NCBI RefSeq assembly: GCF_016086655.4
Contig: NC_052137.2
Span: forward strand, 37,902,007 to 37,966,006
Direction: 5' to 3'
DNA from: Lepeophtheirus salmonis
Lineage: Eukaryota > Arthropoda > Copepoda > Siphonostomatoida > Caligidae
Length of the DNA stretch: 64,000 nt
The notes under the pieces were generated by a model. The model saw only the letters and a program-made list of their open reading frames with translations, had not been told where the DNA came from and made no database searches. A program made the translations under genes and the position numbers. Each line of letters begins with the position of its first letter. The first letter of the stretch is position 1. Below, one piece after another: positions 1 to 11,770 of the stretch.

Positions 1-209
1 CAGATTATAATCATATGGTTCAAGTTTTGCTCTTATTGAAAATACAAATTATAGGTCTCACAAATCAAATTTTGTATTTTATATTAAAAATTGTGTTATT
101 TTCATCTTTATACATCAAGAGCGAAACAAACATATCTCAAATTTTTGACATAATAAATAGTTAGTCATCATTTAAATAGCTAGAGGGGGCTTTTCCTTAT
201 GTTAGAGTG

Positions 210-515
210 AATAGGGTTTAGTCCTACTCACTAGTGCAGTGTCGGTCATTTTTTAGGACTAAAGACTACAATCCCATCCAGTTCAGAATTGGTCCGGTTC
301 ATTTCAGAGCTGCATGCCAGTTCTAAAACTTATAAAGTTCGGTCCTTGATGACGTAAATCAAGTTTATTATTTATTTTTAAATATTAGTTCCAGCCTGAC
401 ACTGGAACTAATATTTAAAAATAATCTTAAGGACCAGTCTCAATGACTAATAGGACCATTCTTAATACCACATTGAACTGGTCTGAATAAATATTAACTG
501 ACACAACACTACTCA
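210..515 (-). repeat. Dispersed repeat family B, copy 1
   Basis: This is the reverse complement of the copy at 6555-6790. Shared blocks, read on the minus strand, include a GACGTCATTAAGGACCG-like core, the AACTTTATAAG block and repeated GGTCC/GGACC words. The arms are separated by a perfect hairpin (372-424) that replaces the middle seen in the other copy. There is no coding potential. The many short GGTCC inverted words suggest a MITE-like element, but no clean terminal repeats or target duplication were found, so the class is unknown. Confidence 0.6.
372..424. repeat. Perfect 23-bp inverted repeat (hairpin)
   Basis: The left arm 372-394 and right arm 402-424 are exact reverse complements around the 7-base spacer CCTGACA. 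The arms end in TTCCAG/CTGGAA at the loop. It sits inside a B repeat where the other B copies have unrelated sequence, so it is probably a small palindromic insertion or a replication-generated palindrome. Whether it is transcribed cannot be told from sequence. Confidence 0.85.
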
Positions 516-1029
516 ATAAAGAAATCAATTATATGAAAAAACTAGCAAAGGGTTTCTCGGTGTTGCTCGGGTCAAGGAGGGAACAGTAAATAACATTAAC
601 AATGTTATTCGGTGCGGGCGAGCATTATAATATAACGCCTGTAACACAGGCCCTGTAAATTAATAATAAAACAACATTATTATTTTTTTACTATTTACTG
701 TGATTGATAATTAAAGTAAAACATGAAATTACACAAAAAAAAACCAAACATAATTAAATATAATATATTTATTAATATATAATACGAGTATATATTATAA
801 AAATGAGGTGGAAAAAGTCTCCTCCATAGTCTTGGAATCAGAATAAATGTTGTGAACTGAATATTGAAACTAATAATATATTGCAAGCATGTTAATTAAT
901 TTAACAGCATGCTAGACTATGACATTTAATAAAAAAAAAAAATATTTCTACTACATTTAAACTAGCATAAGTACAGGAAAATATTAAAATTATATATATA
1001 TATATATAATTAAATAAAGGAAGATATTA

Positions 1030-1296
1030 CAAGAATAGCTCCAATGTTGATCCTAAATTCTACTCCAACAAGGACTTACAATTGTAACTCTTCAAAAAAT
1101 CCTCAAGGCTACTTTCTGTCTTTTATGAGCACCTACGAATGTTCAATCAGGTTTTGAACATTGGATTGAAGTTCCCTACTCAAGAGTTAAATTATAATAA
1201 CAATAGCTAAGGAAAAGAAAATCCATTCTTCTGATTATCAATTCCAAAAAAGCGGGCTAATTTAAAAATACACAACATTACCATAATTACCCCGGA
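1030..1296 (+). repeat. Dispersed repeat family A, copy 1 (3' part)
   Basis: Family A is the commonest repeat here. A full copy is about 450-500 bp and carries, in order, a GGCATGTTAAAAAAAAG block, a CAGCTGTGACAAGGG block, an ACTCCGATG/GATCCTCAATTCTACTC block, TTTATGAGCAC, TTCAATCAGGTTTTGAA, CTCAGGAGTTAAATAATA and a final CTTCAGATTACCAATTTC. This copy begins at the ACTCCGATG block and runs to the 3' end. No open frame, convincing Pol III promoter or terminal inverted repeat was seen, so the class is unknown. Confidence 0.75.
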
Positions 1297-1984
1297 ACAT
1301 TAAATCAGATATTTCTAGTTCATTGTTATAAAATGTGCAATTTACATTCTCATCTAGGCCAAAAACCTTGATAATTAATTACAGGATTTATTAATAACTA
1401 GAAACTAATGTAGTACCATACCCAAAAATTTGAATACATGAGTTTTATGATAATACATGGATTAATTAACATCTGGATTAGTTGTTTCCTTTTAAAATAT
1501 CGCAACCTCTCTATTATAATCATTACTCATTATTGTTATGGTTCAATAAGTTATATTATTTTATCATCCCTTACTTAAAAATACATAAATAATTTGGATA
1601 GAAAGTTATTGTTCTTCATAGACGTGAAATATACATTTGAATTGCATAGTTCCTTGTTCCAACACTGCTGTTTATATACTTTTATTATTGTTTATATAGA
1701 TGGTACATCCGTTAAAGGCTCTTAAAAAAGTTGTTTTCAATTTTCATTTTAAACATGAATATTTAATAATAGAAACGAAATGGTCAAATGGAGAAATAAA
1801 AGGACTTACCTTAAGAAAAAATACCATTTTTAGTATATGTAAACAGAAGTGTTAATGGCTGAATGGAAAAATAACAAATTATAATTAATGGCCCAAAATT
1901 TTTTGGGGGACGATGATATTTCAAATTTTTTGAAGCTCAAACAAAAATTAGATAAATTGCGTACCTACATAAATAAGAGTAGAT

Positions 1985-2120
1985 TGAATGGAAGTTAAGG
2001 CTTATATCAAGATTCGGAATGAGATATTTGTGGAAAATATAATGCATTAAAAATATTATGTTCTCCATTTCTTCAACGCCTTTCTTTGTAAATCTCTTGA
2101 CTCAGTTATTACGTCTTGCT
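1985..2120 (+). repeat. Dispersed repeat family J, copy 1
   Basis: It shares GGAATGAGATATTTGTGGAA and, about 65 bases on, CTTGACTCAGTTATTACG followed by TCTTGCT with 36890-37000. The two copies are in the same orientation. It is too short and diverged to classify. Confidence 0.5.
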
Positions 2121-2348
2121 CTAGATTTTGCCCAATATTTCCAATGTCTTGTAAATCAGGACATTTCTTTTCTTCCTTACTTTCCATAATATCTAATATT
2201 TCAATACTATGATAAAAAATTCATTTTAGAAAAAAATAAGAGAAATGTTTGTTTAATCTAGAAAAAAATCCGCAACAACCCAGCGAAAAATAATAAGTTA
2301 ATATCTATGAACGGCTTTACCATTATGTATCAATATTTATATTAAATA

Positions 2349-2392
2349 TAATCATGGATTACTCAACACTTATGTTGAGTAATCCATGATTA
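2349..2392. repeat. Perfect 20-bp inverted repeat (hairpin)
   Basis: Arms 2349-2368 and 2373-2392 are exact reverse complements around a 4-base loop, CTTA. The loop-proximal word TGTTGAGTAATC recurs nearly intact at about 2727, so the palindrome may have arisen from a locally repeated word. The stem and tight loop are compatible with a cruciform or small RNA hairpin, but nothing shows it is expressed. Confidence 0.85.
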
Positions 2393-2439
2393 GATTTTCA
2401 AATAAAAATAATGATGGTAGATTTAAAAAAACAAATTAT

Positions 2440-5000
2440 ATGTTTAATCCAACATGTTATTTTATACGTGAATTAGTCTACATCGAGTGAACATTGATTG
2501 ATGTAATTATAAGTTATTCTAATTGAAGAACATTTATAACAGTCTAAATATAATGTGATATATAAAAATATAAGAAATTAAAAGTTAAACATCATGTGAC
2601 AATAAAGTCTAAAAAATATCAACCGATCTTCATTAGTGCCATAATGTCTTCAGTTTCAAGTGTGTGTCGATAATAATGATTGTTTGCATGAAAATAGGAA
2701 AAAGATGGACGCATTTATGCTTAACATGTTGAGTAATCATCGCTTGGATTCCTAATCTATAATATAAGCTTAAAGTTCCTGAGATTAGGTACATATTTAA
2801 GTAGATATATATGTTCAGGGGACGACGATTCATCCTTGATAATAAATTCTTCAAAAAAAACACTTTTAATAAATTAGAAAAGGGAAATCAAATCAATTTG
2901 ACTAGAGATGAAACATGAATGATATAAGATGAAAACAGGTTCATCAAGAGACACTCTTCTCCAATACAAATGAAATATGACGAACTACAAAAAAACTGAC
3001 AATCTCATTACTACGAGTATGTCATGTATATTTCCTCAAAAAATGTCTTCCTTCCATGAGGTTTAATAAGAGGTGCTTCCCCATGCTCACTAATAAAGGG
3101 GATATGCGATTAGAAGTTTGATTTGAAAGGGATAGAAGGAAATCCTGTATAAAAATGTCCCTATTTTTAGACATAATTTAATAAAATTTTAAAATTTTTT
3201 TAGGCACACTCTTTAAAAACTCTTACTCCAAAAAATCAAATTTTCCCACAAAATCCTTCACCAAACGATCAACAATTCTATGATTGATTACTTAGATCAC
3301 AAATGAGGGGTTTCAATAGACTATGGGATAAGTCCTTGTCTCCGGGTTCATGATTCATCACTTTTTAAAAAGAATTAATTCTTCTCTTGTACAATTGTTA
3401 TTCTATTTAATGGAAGAATTATTTATCATTTATTTTCAAGGCTCTATCCAGTAGGTTGCGCGGCTAGTGCTTATCCAGATGTTAAGTAATCTATGGATAA
3501 TCAAATAATTTACATAGAATGTAAATACATACAAGATACAAGGATATTTCAGTCTCTGAGAGAAATAATGGAGGGTTTAAAACATTTGAGTGATCAATGA
3601 TTTACTCAATCAAATCGGAGTGCATGATCTTCCATTACAATACTGTATTTTCCCTTAAAAATGGATCAAACAGAAAGTTCATTTTCTATAGATTTTATTA
3701 AACATTTTTTTGTCATTCTATGGAATGAATTTAAAACAAATTAAACTAGAATGGACACTTAGTAGAGGACACACCTCTGCTTAGAGTCATTTTGATGAAT
3801 GGGATTTTTTTACCAAATGAATCATCTTTATTAAGCCAATTGGAGCTCTGTACCACTATATGTTCCAAAGTAATGGTCGAATATGTATTTTTAAAGTTTT
3901 GTGCAACCCTGCCCGTTGAACTTGCCTCTCAAAAATATTGGCCTCATACTGTGACAATTATGTAATTTTCGTACCAAGTTAGGTCAAATCTCTAACTTCT
4001 TTTTAGGGAAAAACATAACCTTTGTTCAACTTCGTTGGAGGAGGTAATTATTAAATCTCCTGAGTTGAAGAAACAACCCCTTATTAATTTTATGAATGTC
4101 CTTTAAGGTAATATATATAGATAAGTGACTTATATTATAACTACAATTGAATTCTTTATGACATTTAAGGGTTAATAATGTTTTTTTTTTTGTTTTTTGT
4201 CTTTTTAAACCTATATTCAAATAATAAAAATGATTATATGGATACAAAATACAACACAAGGATAATTACTGTTTTTGACCTCCACAACCAATTCTTTGCT
4301 TTGCTTCGAATACTTAAAAAAATAATTACTACTTTGTAAGTCCATGTCATCATTACACACCACTAGAATGCATCCTTCCATATATTCTGTTTGCTTGACT
4401 CACTATATATGTGTACAGCATCATTGATTTGATTAGCACTGAAAAGAGTTAATATTACTCACTATTATTAAATATTGTAAATTTTAAAGTATCTTGTTTA
4501 TTTGAGCAGGAAAAAACCTAATTTTTGCACACATTCGTCAACTGACAATTAAATGACATAGCAACAGCTTCTCCCAATACTTTTGATTATACGTAATCCT
4601 ATGACAAACTTAATAGAACGTGCACAAACTAACAAAATATATTATCCACAAAGTGATGTAACATATGATTTCACAGTGCCCTCTAAATTAGTGGGTCCCA
4701 ATTTTATTTTGAGTTTTACCCTTAAAATATGTAGTTAGACCATGTGCACCCCTACATATTTCATTGAGAGAAGAATATATAATTTGGACAGCATTTTATG
4801 CAAATAGATAACTTAAAATCAATGTCATCCCCATTAAGTTTCATGTAAATTTATTGCAGCTTTATCAGCTGTTAGGACTCATTCATCACAGAAATCCAGA
4901 ATTTGATCTATGTTTTATAATCAAGATCTGTTTATTGTGTTTGGTCACATTAAAGTTCGATAAGTGCATCTTTCACTTTTTAAAATTATTCAGAAGAATA
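2440..5000. other. AT-rich tract, no supported feature
   Basis: Open frames on either strand are short and of AT-rich composition (Lys/Ile/Phe/Tyr-rich), as expected by chance. I recognise no protein domain, RNA gene or repeat shared with the rest of the window. Confidence 0.5.
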
Positions 5001-5159
5001 GAACGACGTAGCTCAATGGACAACGTGCTCTGGAGAAATTATTATCTTGAACTCAAATCTCAAAGTAAAAAGTTCACACCTCGGCCATTCCCAGAGAAAG
5101 ACTTATACTTAATCAGTGTAACTACATCTGACCAATTAAAGCAACATTAAAAAAAAAAG
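5001..5159 (+). repeat. Putative tRNA-derived SINE
   Basis: A perfect match to the tRNA/Pol III A box, TAGCTCAATGG, lies at 5009-5019. A B-box-like GTTCACACC at 5072-5080 matches the GWTCRANNC core at eight of nine positions. The unit ends in an A-run at 5150-5158. The last 60 bases (TTATACTTAATCAG, ACATCTGACCAATTAAAG) recur in diverged form at 53690-53755, ending in the same place. A tRNA-like head, unrelated body, shared 3' segment and A-tail are the hallmarks of a SINE. No flanking target duplication was confirmed, and only one head is seen. Confidence 0.5.
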
Positions 5160-5334
5160 AATCCAAGAGAGACTCATAAAAAATATGTACTTTCATTATA
5201 ATTTAAGTTTTGATGACACTCAAAGTAATGCCAATTTAAACTATATTCTTCCTTTTTGGAAATCATCTCACAGCCCCTCCGATGTGACCTGCAATCCACT
5301 GCTCTATGGGAGTATCAAGTATATCTTGGGTTGA

Positions 5335-5775
5335 GCATTATGTGTATTTTGGGCATGTTTAAAAAAAGAAAACGAAAGTAATATGGCAACCCTGACAATT
5401 TGAATAATTTTTTAGAGGATAGCAGCTTAGTTGTCATATTGTTTCATTAGATAATCTCTAATCAGCCGTAACAAGGAGAAAAGAAGGAAATTGGCAAGAC
5501 TTACTCCGATGCCGATCCTCAATTCTACTCTGGATTCCAACAATGACTTACAGTTATAAGTACATCACAAATCTTCATGGATACTATCCATGCTTTAAGA
5601 GAATCCATGAATGTTCAATCAGGTTTTGAATTTAATTGAATGAAGTAGAAAAGGAAGTTCATTACTCAGGAGTTAAATAACATTGACAACAGCTGAGGAA
5701 AAGAAAATCCATTCTTCAGATTAGCAATTTCAAAAAAGTGGGCCACCTTAAAAATTCACCGGATTTTTATGGAAA
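5335..5775 (+). repeat. Dispersed repeat family A, near-complete copy 2
   Basis: All family blocks occur in order, from the A-rich GGCATGTTTAAAAAAAG start, through CTGACAATTTGAA, the ACTCCGATGCCGATCC block and TTCAATCAGGTTTTGAA, to CTTCAGATTAGCAATTTC. The TTTATGAGC block is altered. This copy and the one at 17420-17890 best define the extent of the family. Confidence 0.8.
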
Positions 5776-6279
5776 GTTTCCCGATCACACGAAATTCATT
5801 TTTATTAATACATTTATCTAGCATTCAAGATCCAATAGACTTAGAATAGGTCATACAAAGTTTTAAATTAACATGGCCAGGGAAGATCTTCTATATACGA
5901 GTGCATCACTTTCATCGTCATCATCATAATCTAATTCAGTGTTTACTTTCCACTTTTGTATATATGACGTCTATATTTGTCAAGTGTATAGGGTGACCTT
6001 AACAGAGTTGATGTTCTACTGAAGACAGTTTCCCCATTTCAGCAGCTCCATTGGTTGTTTTGCTTCTATGTCATTCTGAAGATTCCTTCCAAATTATTTC
6101 ATTTTTAAATCCTAAGGGCCAAGGGATCTTCAGCAATTGTAATGAAGATTAATGCCCATAAATCGTATATTCTGAAAGGAAGTTTATTCATCCAAGTCTA
6201 CATCAAATAGGGCATAATCACGACTCAAATAGACAACTAGGCCTTCTTTTGTCCTCAAATGTGGTCTTGAGTCAATTCC

Positions 6280-6480
6280 TATTATTTCGGTGTTGTTCAG
6301 TACAGTCTTTGGACCAGTCCTATCTATATACAAGACAGGCCCTTAGTGCTTTGTACTGTCAGTACTAGAACTGATTTTATATAGAAGACATAAAATTGTG
6401 GGACGCCATCAAGGACGGAACTTATATGAATTGATATGTAGTACTGAACTTGAACTAGTTAGTGCACTAGATGGGGCAGG
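6280..6480 (+). repeat. Dispersed repeat family B, copy 2
   Basis: It shares the layout of the next copy: TTTGGACCAGTCCTATC, then GACGCCATCAAGGACGGAACTTATA and a CTGAACTTGAACT block. It lies about 80 bp upstream of copy 3 in the same orientation, so the two may be a tandem insertion or duplication. The GACGTCA word is mutated here. Confidence 0.6.
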
Positions 6481-6554
6481 CAAACACTACTCACATGTTA
6501 GTATATAACAAACAGGCAAGTTACTTTATCTATAAATAGTTGATAACAAATTTT

Positions 6555-6790
6555 GTGTCCGTTCTTATTTATTCGGTCCCGTCTTAGGACCGGTCCTATC
6601 GGTCTTTGGTACCGTTCCTTAAGACTTTCAGATCTGATTAGCTCATGTTATAATCCTGAACATGTTATTGATTTATCAAAGAAGAAATATAGCTGAGTGA
6701 CGTCATTAAGGACCGAACTTTATAAGTTTTTCAGACTGAACTGGAGCAGACCGAGGCTGAACTGGAAGGTACTCCAGTTTTTAAGCTCTA
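6555..6790 (+). repeat. Dispersed repeat family B, copy 3 (best preserved)
   Basis: It starts with GGTCCCGTCTTAGGACCGG and a palindromic GGTACC-centred stretch, contains TGACGTCA at 6698-6705, then GGACCGAACTTTATAAG, and ends in GAACTGGAGCAGACCGAGG. It is GC-richer than its surroundings. There is no coding potential. It matches 210-515 on the opposite strand. Confidence 0.65.
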
Positions 6791-6799
6791 AATTAGGAC

Positions 6800-9340
6800 G
6801 TAAACAACAATATTGATATTATAATCAAATTAAACTTTATGATACGAAGAAAGTACAACATTTACAAAATTCTAACCAGTAAATGAGATTATACATATAC
6901 TTTAATTAATAACTGTTCCCTTTTGTCTAGGGTTGTTCCTTTTTTTAATCAGGGATTATCTACAACTTTTTATAAGATTTTTTTTTTGAAATTCGACTTA
7001 AAATAATAGATTAAAATAAAAGTAAAATTAGAAATACCAAAAGGAAAAGAACTAAGGTTTTTTTTTGAAAAAAGTAATTAAATTACATCTGTTTCCACTA
7101 CTTTGTCCTTAAATATATTTATTTAAAATACTCTATATAATATATATTTGCTTTAAAATTTAATTATAAATCCCTTATTCAGAATAAAAACATTAATTTT
7201 TGTAAATGTCTTTTTTTTTTCTAATAAGTTTTTTACAATTCAATTAAAATTTAAAGATATAAATAAATAAAATAGGAAATTTGGATAATTTAATCTACCA
7301 TAAAATAATATTAATTTTTTAAAAAAACCTATTATTTTGGAATAAATTCCAGATTACAATATTTTATATTTTTATGTTTAATGTTCATTGACAATGCTTT
7401 TAATTAAATATTGCCCGTGACTGATGACACTCTTTGCATAGACATCGACTGTTTTCATAAGATCCTCTCAACATTCGAAGAAGAATATTGATATCATTAT
7501 CAAACTCCCCAGGTATTTATTTTTTTAAGCGACTGTTAAAATTTAAATTATCTATTTATAAAGTCATATAGGCCAGACGTTCTTATGACTGAACCTGTTG
7601 TTTGGTTAAGAAGAATTTTGTTATTTTTTTTTGTTACAACAGAGTCTGCTTTTAGGTGGACCAGAGTTTTTGGGAGCATGACCTCGAAGGACCTTACATA
7701 GAAGCTAATATCTTTTTTATTTTTTCTTCACGTGCATTATATCATAACAGACGTTATACCTTAAATTTCAATTTTTTTAAATGCCTTAAAAAAAATGTCG
7801 ATTTTGATTTATTTTTTGTCATTTTAGTCTTTAATATTTATTAAGAAATTTAAATGTAATAAGGGGTAGGTTGCGTGAATATATATTACAATAATACTCC
7901 GACGAAAAAAATTAATTAAATGTGAGTATATAATTACATAATTTATATGTAAGGGGATTAAAACAAGTTTATAGACGCTTCATATTCAAAATAATTGATT
8001 ACAATTTACCCATTTATTAATTACCTTGTCAGTTATAAACTCATAAGTTATTATTCAGTTTTTTTATCGTAAAAAAAAATCAATACTTACATACCATCGA
8101 AATTTATTATTTAATGTGTTTGAACCAGTGAAAAATTAAATAATAAAATTAGTATAATTATAAAAAACACGACATGAGGCAAAATTGCTTGTAGACCAAA
8201 TGGTTTAAAAGAAAATTTCCTGATGCAAAATAGTTCAAGACGAATATACTCGGCACTCAAAATTATATTTGTAGTGGCAAGTTAGAATATATGTAGAAGA
8301 AGAAGGGATCTGTATAAAGAAAAAAACTAAGTTTACCAATTAGAAAAAGGATATGGGTCAATGCGTGCGCTTTTTTATTTATTTATTCATTGTTGAATAA
8401 GTTGTGGGTGTATTAAGATCTGAAAGAAGAATTATTGCCTACTTTTGGTCTAAATTGATTCAAAAATCTATAGTAAAATAAATATTTTATATAAGAATTC
8501 AACTATGATAATAAACAAATGTTATTTTAAGTGCAGAAGGTTTTCCTCTTTATTGTAGTAATTAATTTTTTTCACCCAGGACCATATAACAGGTGTTTTG
8601 TATTAACAGTGGTCTTCATTCAATAATACTATATGTCTCGTTCACGCCTTCTTCTCATGCTCTCATTCAAATCCCATATTTAGGTTTAGCCTCTCTTTCA
8701 ATTGCAATAATTGGAAGATAATTTTTAATTTTTTTCTACACTATTCCACAAAAGTCTCAAAAAATAACTTTTGTACTAGTATATTTAATGACCAAAACCA
8801 AATAATATTAATAATATCAATCCCAATATTGTCTAGAAATTATTTTTGCTTAAATTATAGGTATATTCAAAGATTCAAAATTATATTTAGTTTGATAAAA
8901 ATGATGTTTTTAATATATTTTGTGTTGGTTAATATTTTTCATATAAAAAAAATAACACTTTTGTTTCTATATATTTAATGTGTATTAAAAAAAAAGCTCT
9001 TCAAATTATAACCTTTTGTTCTATTACTTTATAGACTTGGCAACAACCATATGAAAGCACTCTCAAAGGAATTTTTAATAAATAATTTGAAACAAGTCAT
9101 TTAAGATTAAAGTAAGGCATTCAAATATTTTATAAAAAAGGTTTTTTTAATTAACTAAATACAGATTAAATAACTTCAAAAATTTTACACTGAATGGAAA
9201 TAAAAACAAGGACAATGGAAAAATATCAACTAATCTATTTTTTTGAGGCAGTGTTTTGATACTACTTATGGAACCAAATATAAACAAAGACGTAACAAGT
9301 CCAAGTTATACAAATGTATACATAAAACCATTGAGGTAAG
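6800..9340. other. Very AT-rich tract, no supported feature
   Basis: Homopolymer A and T runs dominate. Around 8175-8250 a GAGGCAAAATTGCTTG stretch weakly resembles the end modules of the foldback elements at 9345 and 20680, but the match is too short to call. No gene or RNA is supported. Confidence 0.45.
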
Positions 9341-9344
9341 CATA

Positions 9345-10165
9345 TCGTGCGCGGAAAACTGCCCTTGAAAAAATTGCCGGTGGAAAATGGCCATTGAAAA
9401 AATTGCCCTTTAGAAAGTTGCCAATGGGAAAATTTCCCACCATTTACTCATAAACTCCCAATACCTCTCCCAGAAACTTGTTTTGTGCAATGTCAGCAGG
9501 GTGACCAAGCAGGTTAAAATCAGTGGCCACTGCAGAAAACATTAGGGCTCTCTCTGAATACTTAAAAATGAACCCCGAGCCCATTGCTTGTCTAAGACTA
9601 CGGTAGGTACACCATGCATGTAAAAACCACCGCCGCTGCTTCACAAAGCATATAGGTTGGGAAAAAAATGATTTTGTATTTTTGCTTTATTTCAATACTT
9701 TATAAAAAGTCGTCCGTTTTGAGCCTATATGCCTCGTTCCGTTCAATAACTTGTTGCCAACGAGAATCCAATTTCATAATGCCCTTTCTTGTAGAAGCCC
9801 TTGTCCCTATTGTCATAAAAACTCGGACTTACAGTTTTTACAAGCCTCAATTGAGGCCAAATTTGTACCCCAAAATACGTTTAGCAGAAACAAGAACAGG
9901 TGTTAGTCACTTGGAACCAGGTCTGGACTCTAGAGTGGAGGAATGAGAACTTCCCATTTGAGCACTAGGAGCATCTTGCTTGTCAACAAAGATGTATACG
10001 GCCTGGTGTTCTAATGATGAAACAAGATTCCACTCTTATTCAAGATTCTTTTGGTATCCGGCTTTCTGTAAATTTTCATGAAATTTTCGAAATGGCTATT
10101 TTCTGAACTGGCAATTTTCTCAAGGGGTATTTTCCCCAATGACAGTTTTGCACAGGCAAGATCTT
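9345..10165. mobile_element. Foldback-like element with modular inverted ends
   Basis: The left end (9345-9440) is built from repeated units of about 20 bp ending in AATTGCC or ATGGCC, such as GGAAAACTGCCCTTGAAAA. The right end (about 10085-10165) reads the same units in reverse complement (GGCTATTTTC, GGCAATTTTCTC, GGGGTATTTTCC, GACAGTTTTGC). Inverted ends made of short tandem modules are typical of foldback elements. The roughly 650-bp interior holds a mariner transposase tail (minus strand, 9700-9850) and an unrecognised 66-codon open frame on the minus strand (9444-9644). No own transposase is seen, so it is non-autonomous or a composite. The exact ends and target duplication are unresolved. 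Confidence 0.5.
9700..9850 (-). pseudogene. Mariner-like transposase C-terminal tail
   Basis: On the minus strand the reading ...KTVSPSFYDNRDKGFYKKG is followed, after a one-base frameshift at the GGG run near 9787, by MKLDSRWQQVIERNEAY and a stop. This matches the conserved end of mariner transposases of the DD34D type (a fYkkGI..L..RWqkvi..nG.Y pattern, known from the family). The catalytic core is absent. It lies inside the modular-ended element described above, either captured by it or inserted into it. Confidence 0.6.
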
Positions 10166-10479
10166 TCCTAGAAATTTAGTTTATACTGTGCGTTTGAAAA
10201 GTCTTTGACCACCAAGTTGACGACGATTTCAAAGGTCTTGTAAAGTTCCTTCAAACTTTCACATTTATATCAGCTTGAGCCGATTTCTTAGTTAACGAAA
10301 AGTGTTATGCTATTTTTATAAGTTAACAATTAATAAAAATTGGAAAAATAAAAAGGTCAAAGACTACCATAATAGTCAGTTTCTCTCATAGCAACAATGT
10401 TAAGAGGCTGAACACTAAATGTCATACATTGTACAAGAAAAATCCTGGTAGACCAATAAAAAACAAATGGAAAAACCTG

Positions 10480-10710
10480 AATTTCTAGCTTTAAGTCTTT
10501 TGGTCTTCCCAATCCACTGATGAAAAGTCTTTGGACTTTTTAATACAATGTTTGACTCTAAAGCCATTAGTGTCCGCCAAAGCAACACTAGCAATTTCAA
10601 AGCCTCCGTGGAGTACCAACGGAAGAGGATGTCCAGGACTTAGATTGCTTAAGTATTTACTGCCTTCCGACCTGGTCTGGACGCTGTAATTGAAGCTGAT
10701 GGAAATCAAA
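10480..10710 (+). pseudogene. Mariner-like transposase C-terminal fragment
   Basis: Reading across a frame change and a stop gives SNTSNFKASVEYQRKRMSR and then TAFRPGLDAVIEADGNQIY. This corresponds to the helical C-terminus of mariner transposases of the D-D-D type (a pattern like LKas...eW..ms...i.k.c..FRpRLeavIea.Ggqie). It has the opposite orientation to the neighbouring tail at 9700-9850 and belongs to a different mariner lineage. No terminal repeat was found downstream. Confidence 0.55.
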
Positions 10711-11364
10711 TTTATAAATAATAATCTTCATAATGTTTAATTTAAAAAGTATTCTTTTTATTCTACTGTATAACCTCATTCTAATCTGTTGTGGATCTTT
10801 TTTGTAGCACTTTCGAATAATTTTTGAAAAACTAGTTTTTACATTTTATATTGGCAAGTTATAAGCTATTCACTATTTTTAGTAAATATCCATGAATCAC
10901 TTCCCCATAAAAAGTTTACATGGAAAATTATTTTTTTACCATTCAAATAATTGGGATTGACTCTAAAAAGTTTACAATAATAGCGGTCGAAACAAGTATG
11001 TTTGTACAAATAAATCTAAGAAAGTGAGTTACTATTTTCAAGAAATAATTCATGGGGCCTTGAGAGCTTATTTCAGCTTTACCTAAGAATGAGGCTTACT
11101 ACAAAGGGATATCATCTTCTAAGAGTTCCTTTCTGTTGGCTGATCTACCTCTGTTAGACTCAAATAAGCCTGAAAATATTATAATCTATAGTTATAAATC
11201 TATAAGTAGTGATGAGCAAATGAAGCATTGCGGGACTGTCTCTATAGGGCAAATAAATTAATTCCTGTGCCTACCTTCTTTGAATTTTTCACGGGCAATC
11301 TTATCATTTTCATACTACATATATATCTATATATATAAAATAATTATGGCTTCAAACGTCCCGT

Positions 11365-11770
11365 TTGCTTTCTAGCCTCTCAATGTACAAAATGTTTGAA
11401 ACGAGCTCAGACAATTTCCCCATTCTGTTATTTTTCAAACGACTCCAAAAGCAGAATAGCACATCCAAAGGGATCGATAGAGGGAAATTGAGAGCGGTCA
11501 TGGTAAATCCATTAAATATTTTAAAAGAGAGAGGGCTACGATATCGTCTCACTATGGTATATCAACAGTTTTCACCAACAATTCGAAAAGAGATGAAACA
11601 AAGAGGTTGTGTTCTTTCTGCAAGCATGGCACAGAGCCCTCCTTCAATTTCTTTCATGAATTGATAGAGTTATACCTGTAAGGGAAATCGTGGCAGAGAA
11701 AATACTCGGGCTCACCTTAAAGGAAACACAATCATCACTAAAGTTATGTGTACACGGGTATAAGAACACG
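11365..11770 (+). pseudogene. Possible LINE C-terminal zinc-knuckle fragment
   Basis: One frame stays open for 99 codons (11365-11664). A shifted frame gives CSFCKHGTEPSFNFFHELIE, which resembles the CCHC-type segment near the end of LINE ORF2 proteins, with two Cys and one His but the final Cys missing. I cannot confirm reverse-transcriptase sequence upstream. It could equally be a chance open frame. Confidence 0.25.

Noticed and set aside
991..1010. (TA)n tract and similar ones at 16391 and 23047
   Set aside because: Ordinary microsatellites, too short to merit separate annotation.
10195..10370. Inverted word AGTCTTTGACC / GGTCAAAGACT about 150 bp apart, possible small MITE
   Set aside because: Only 11 bases match, the flanks do not extend the repeat, and no second copy was seen.
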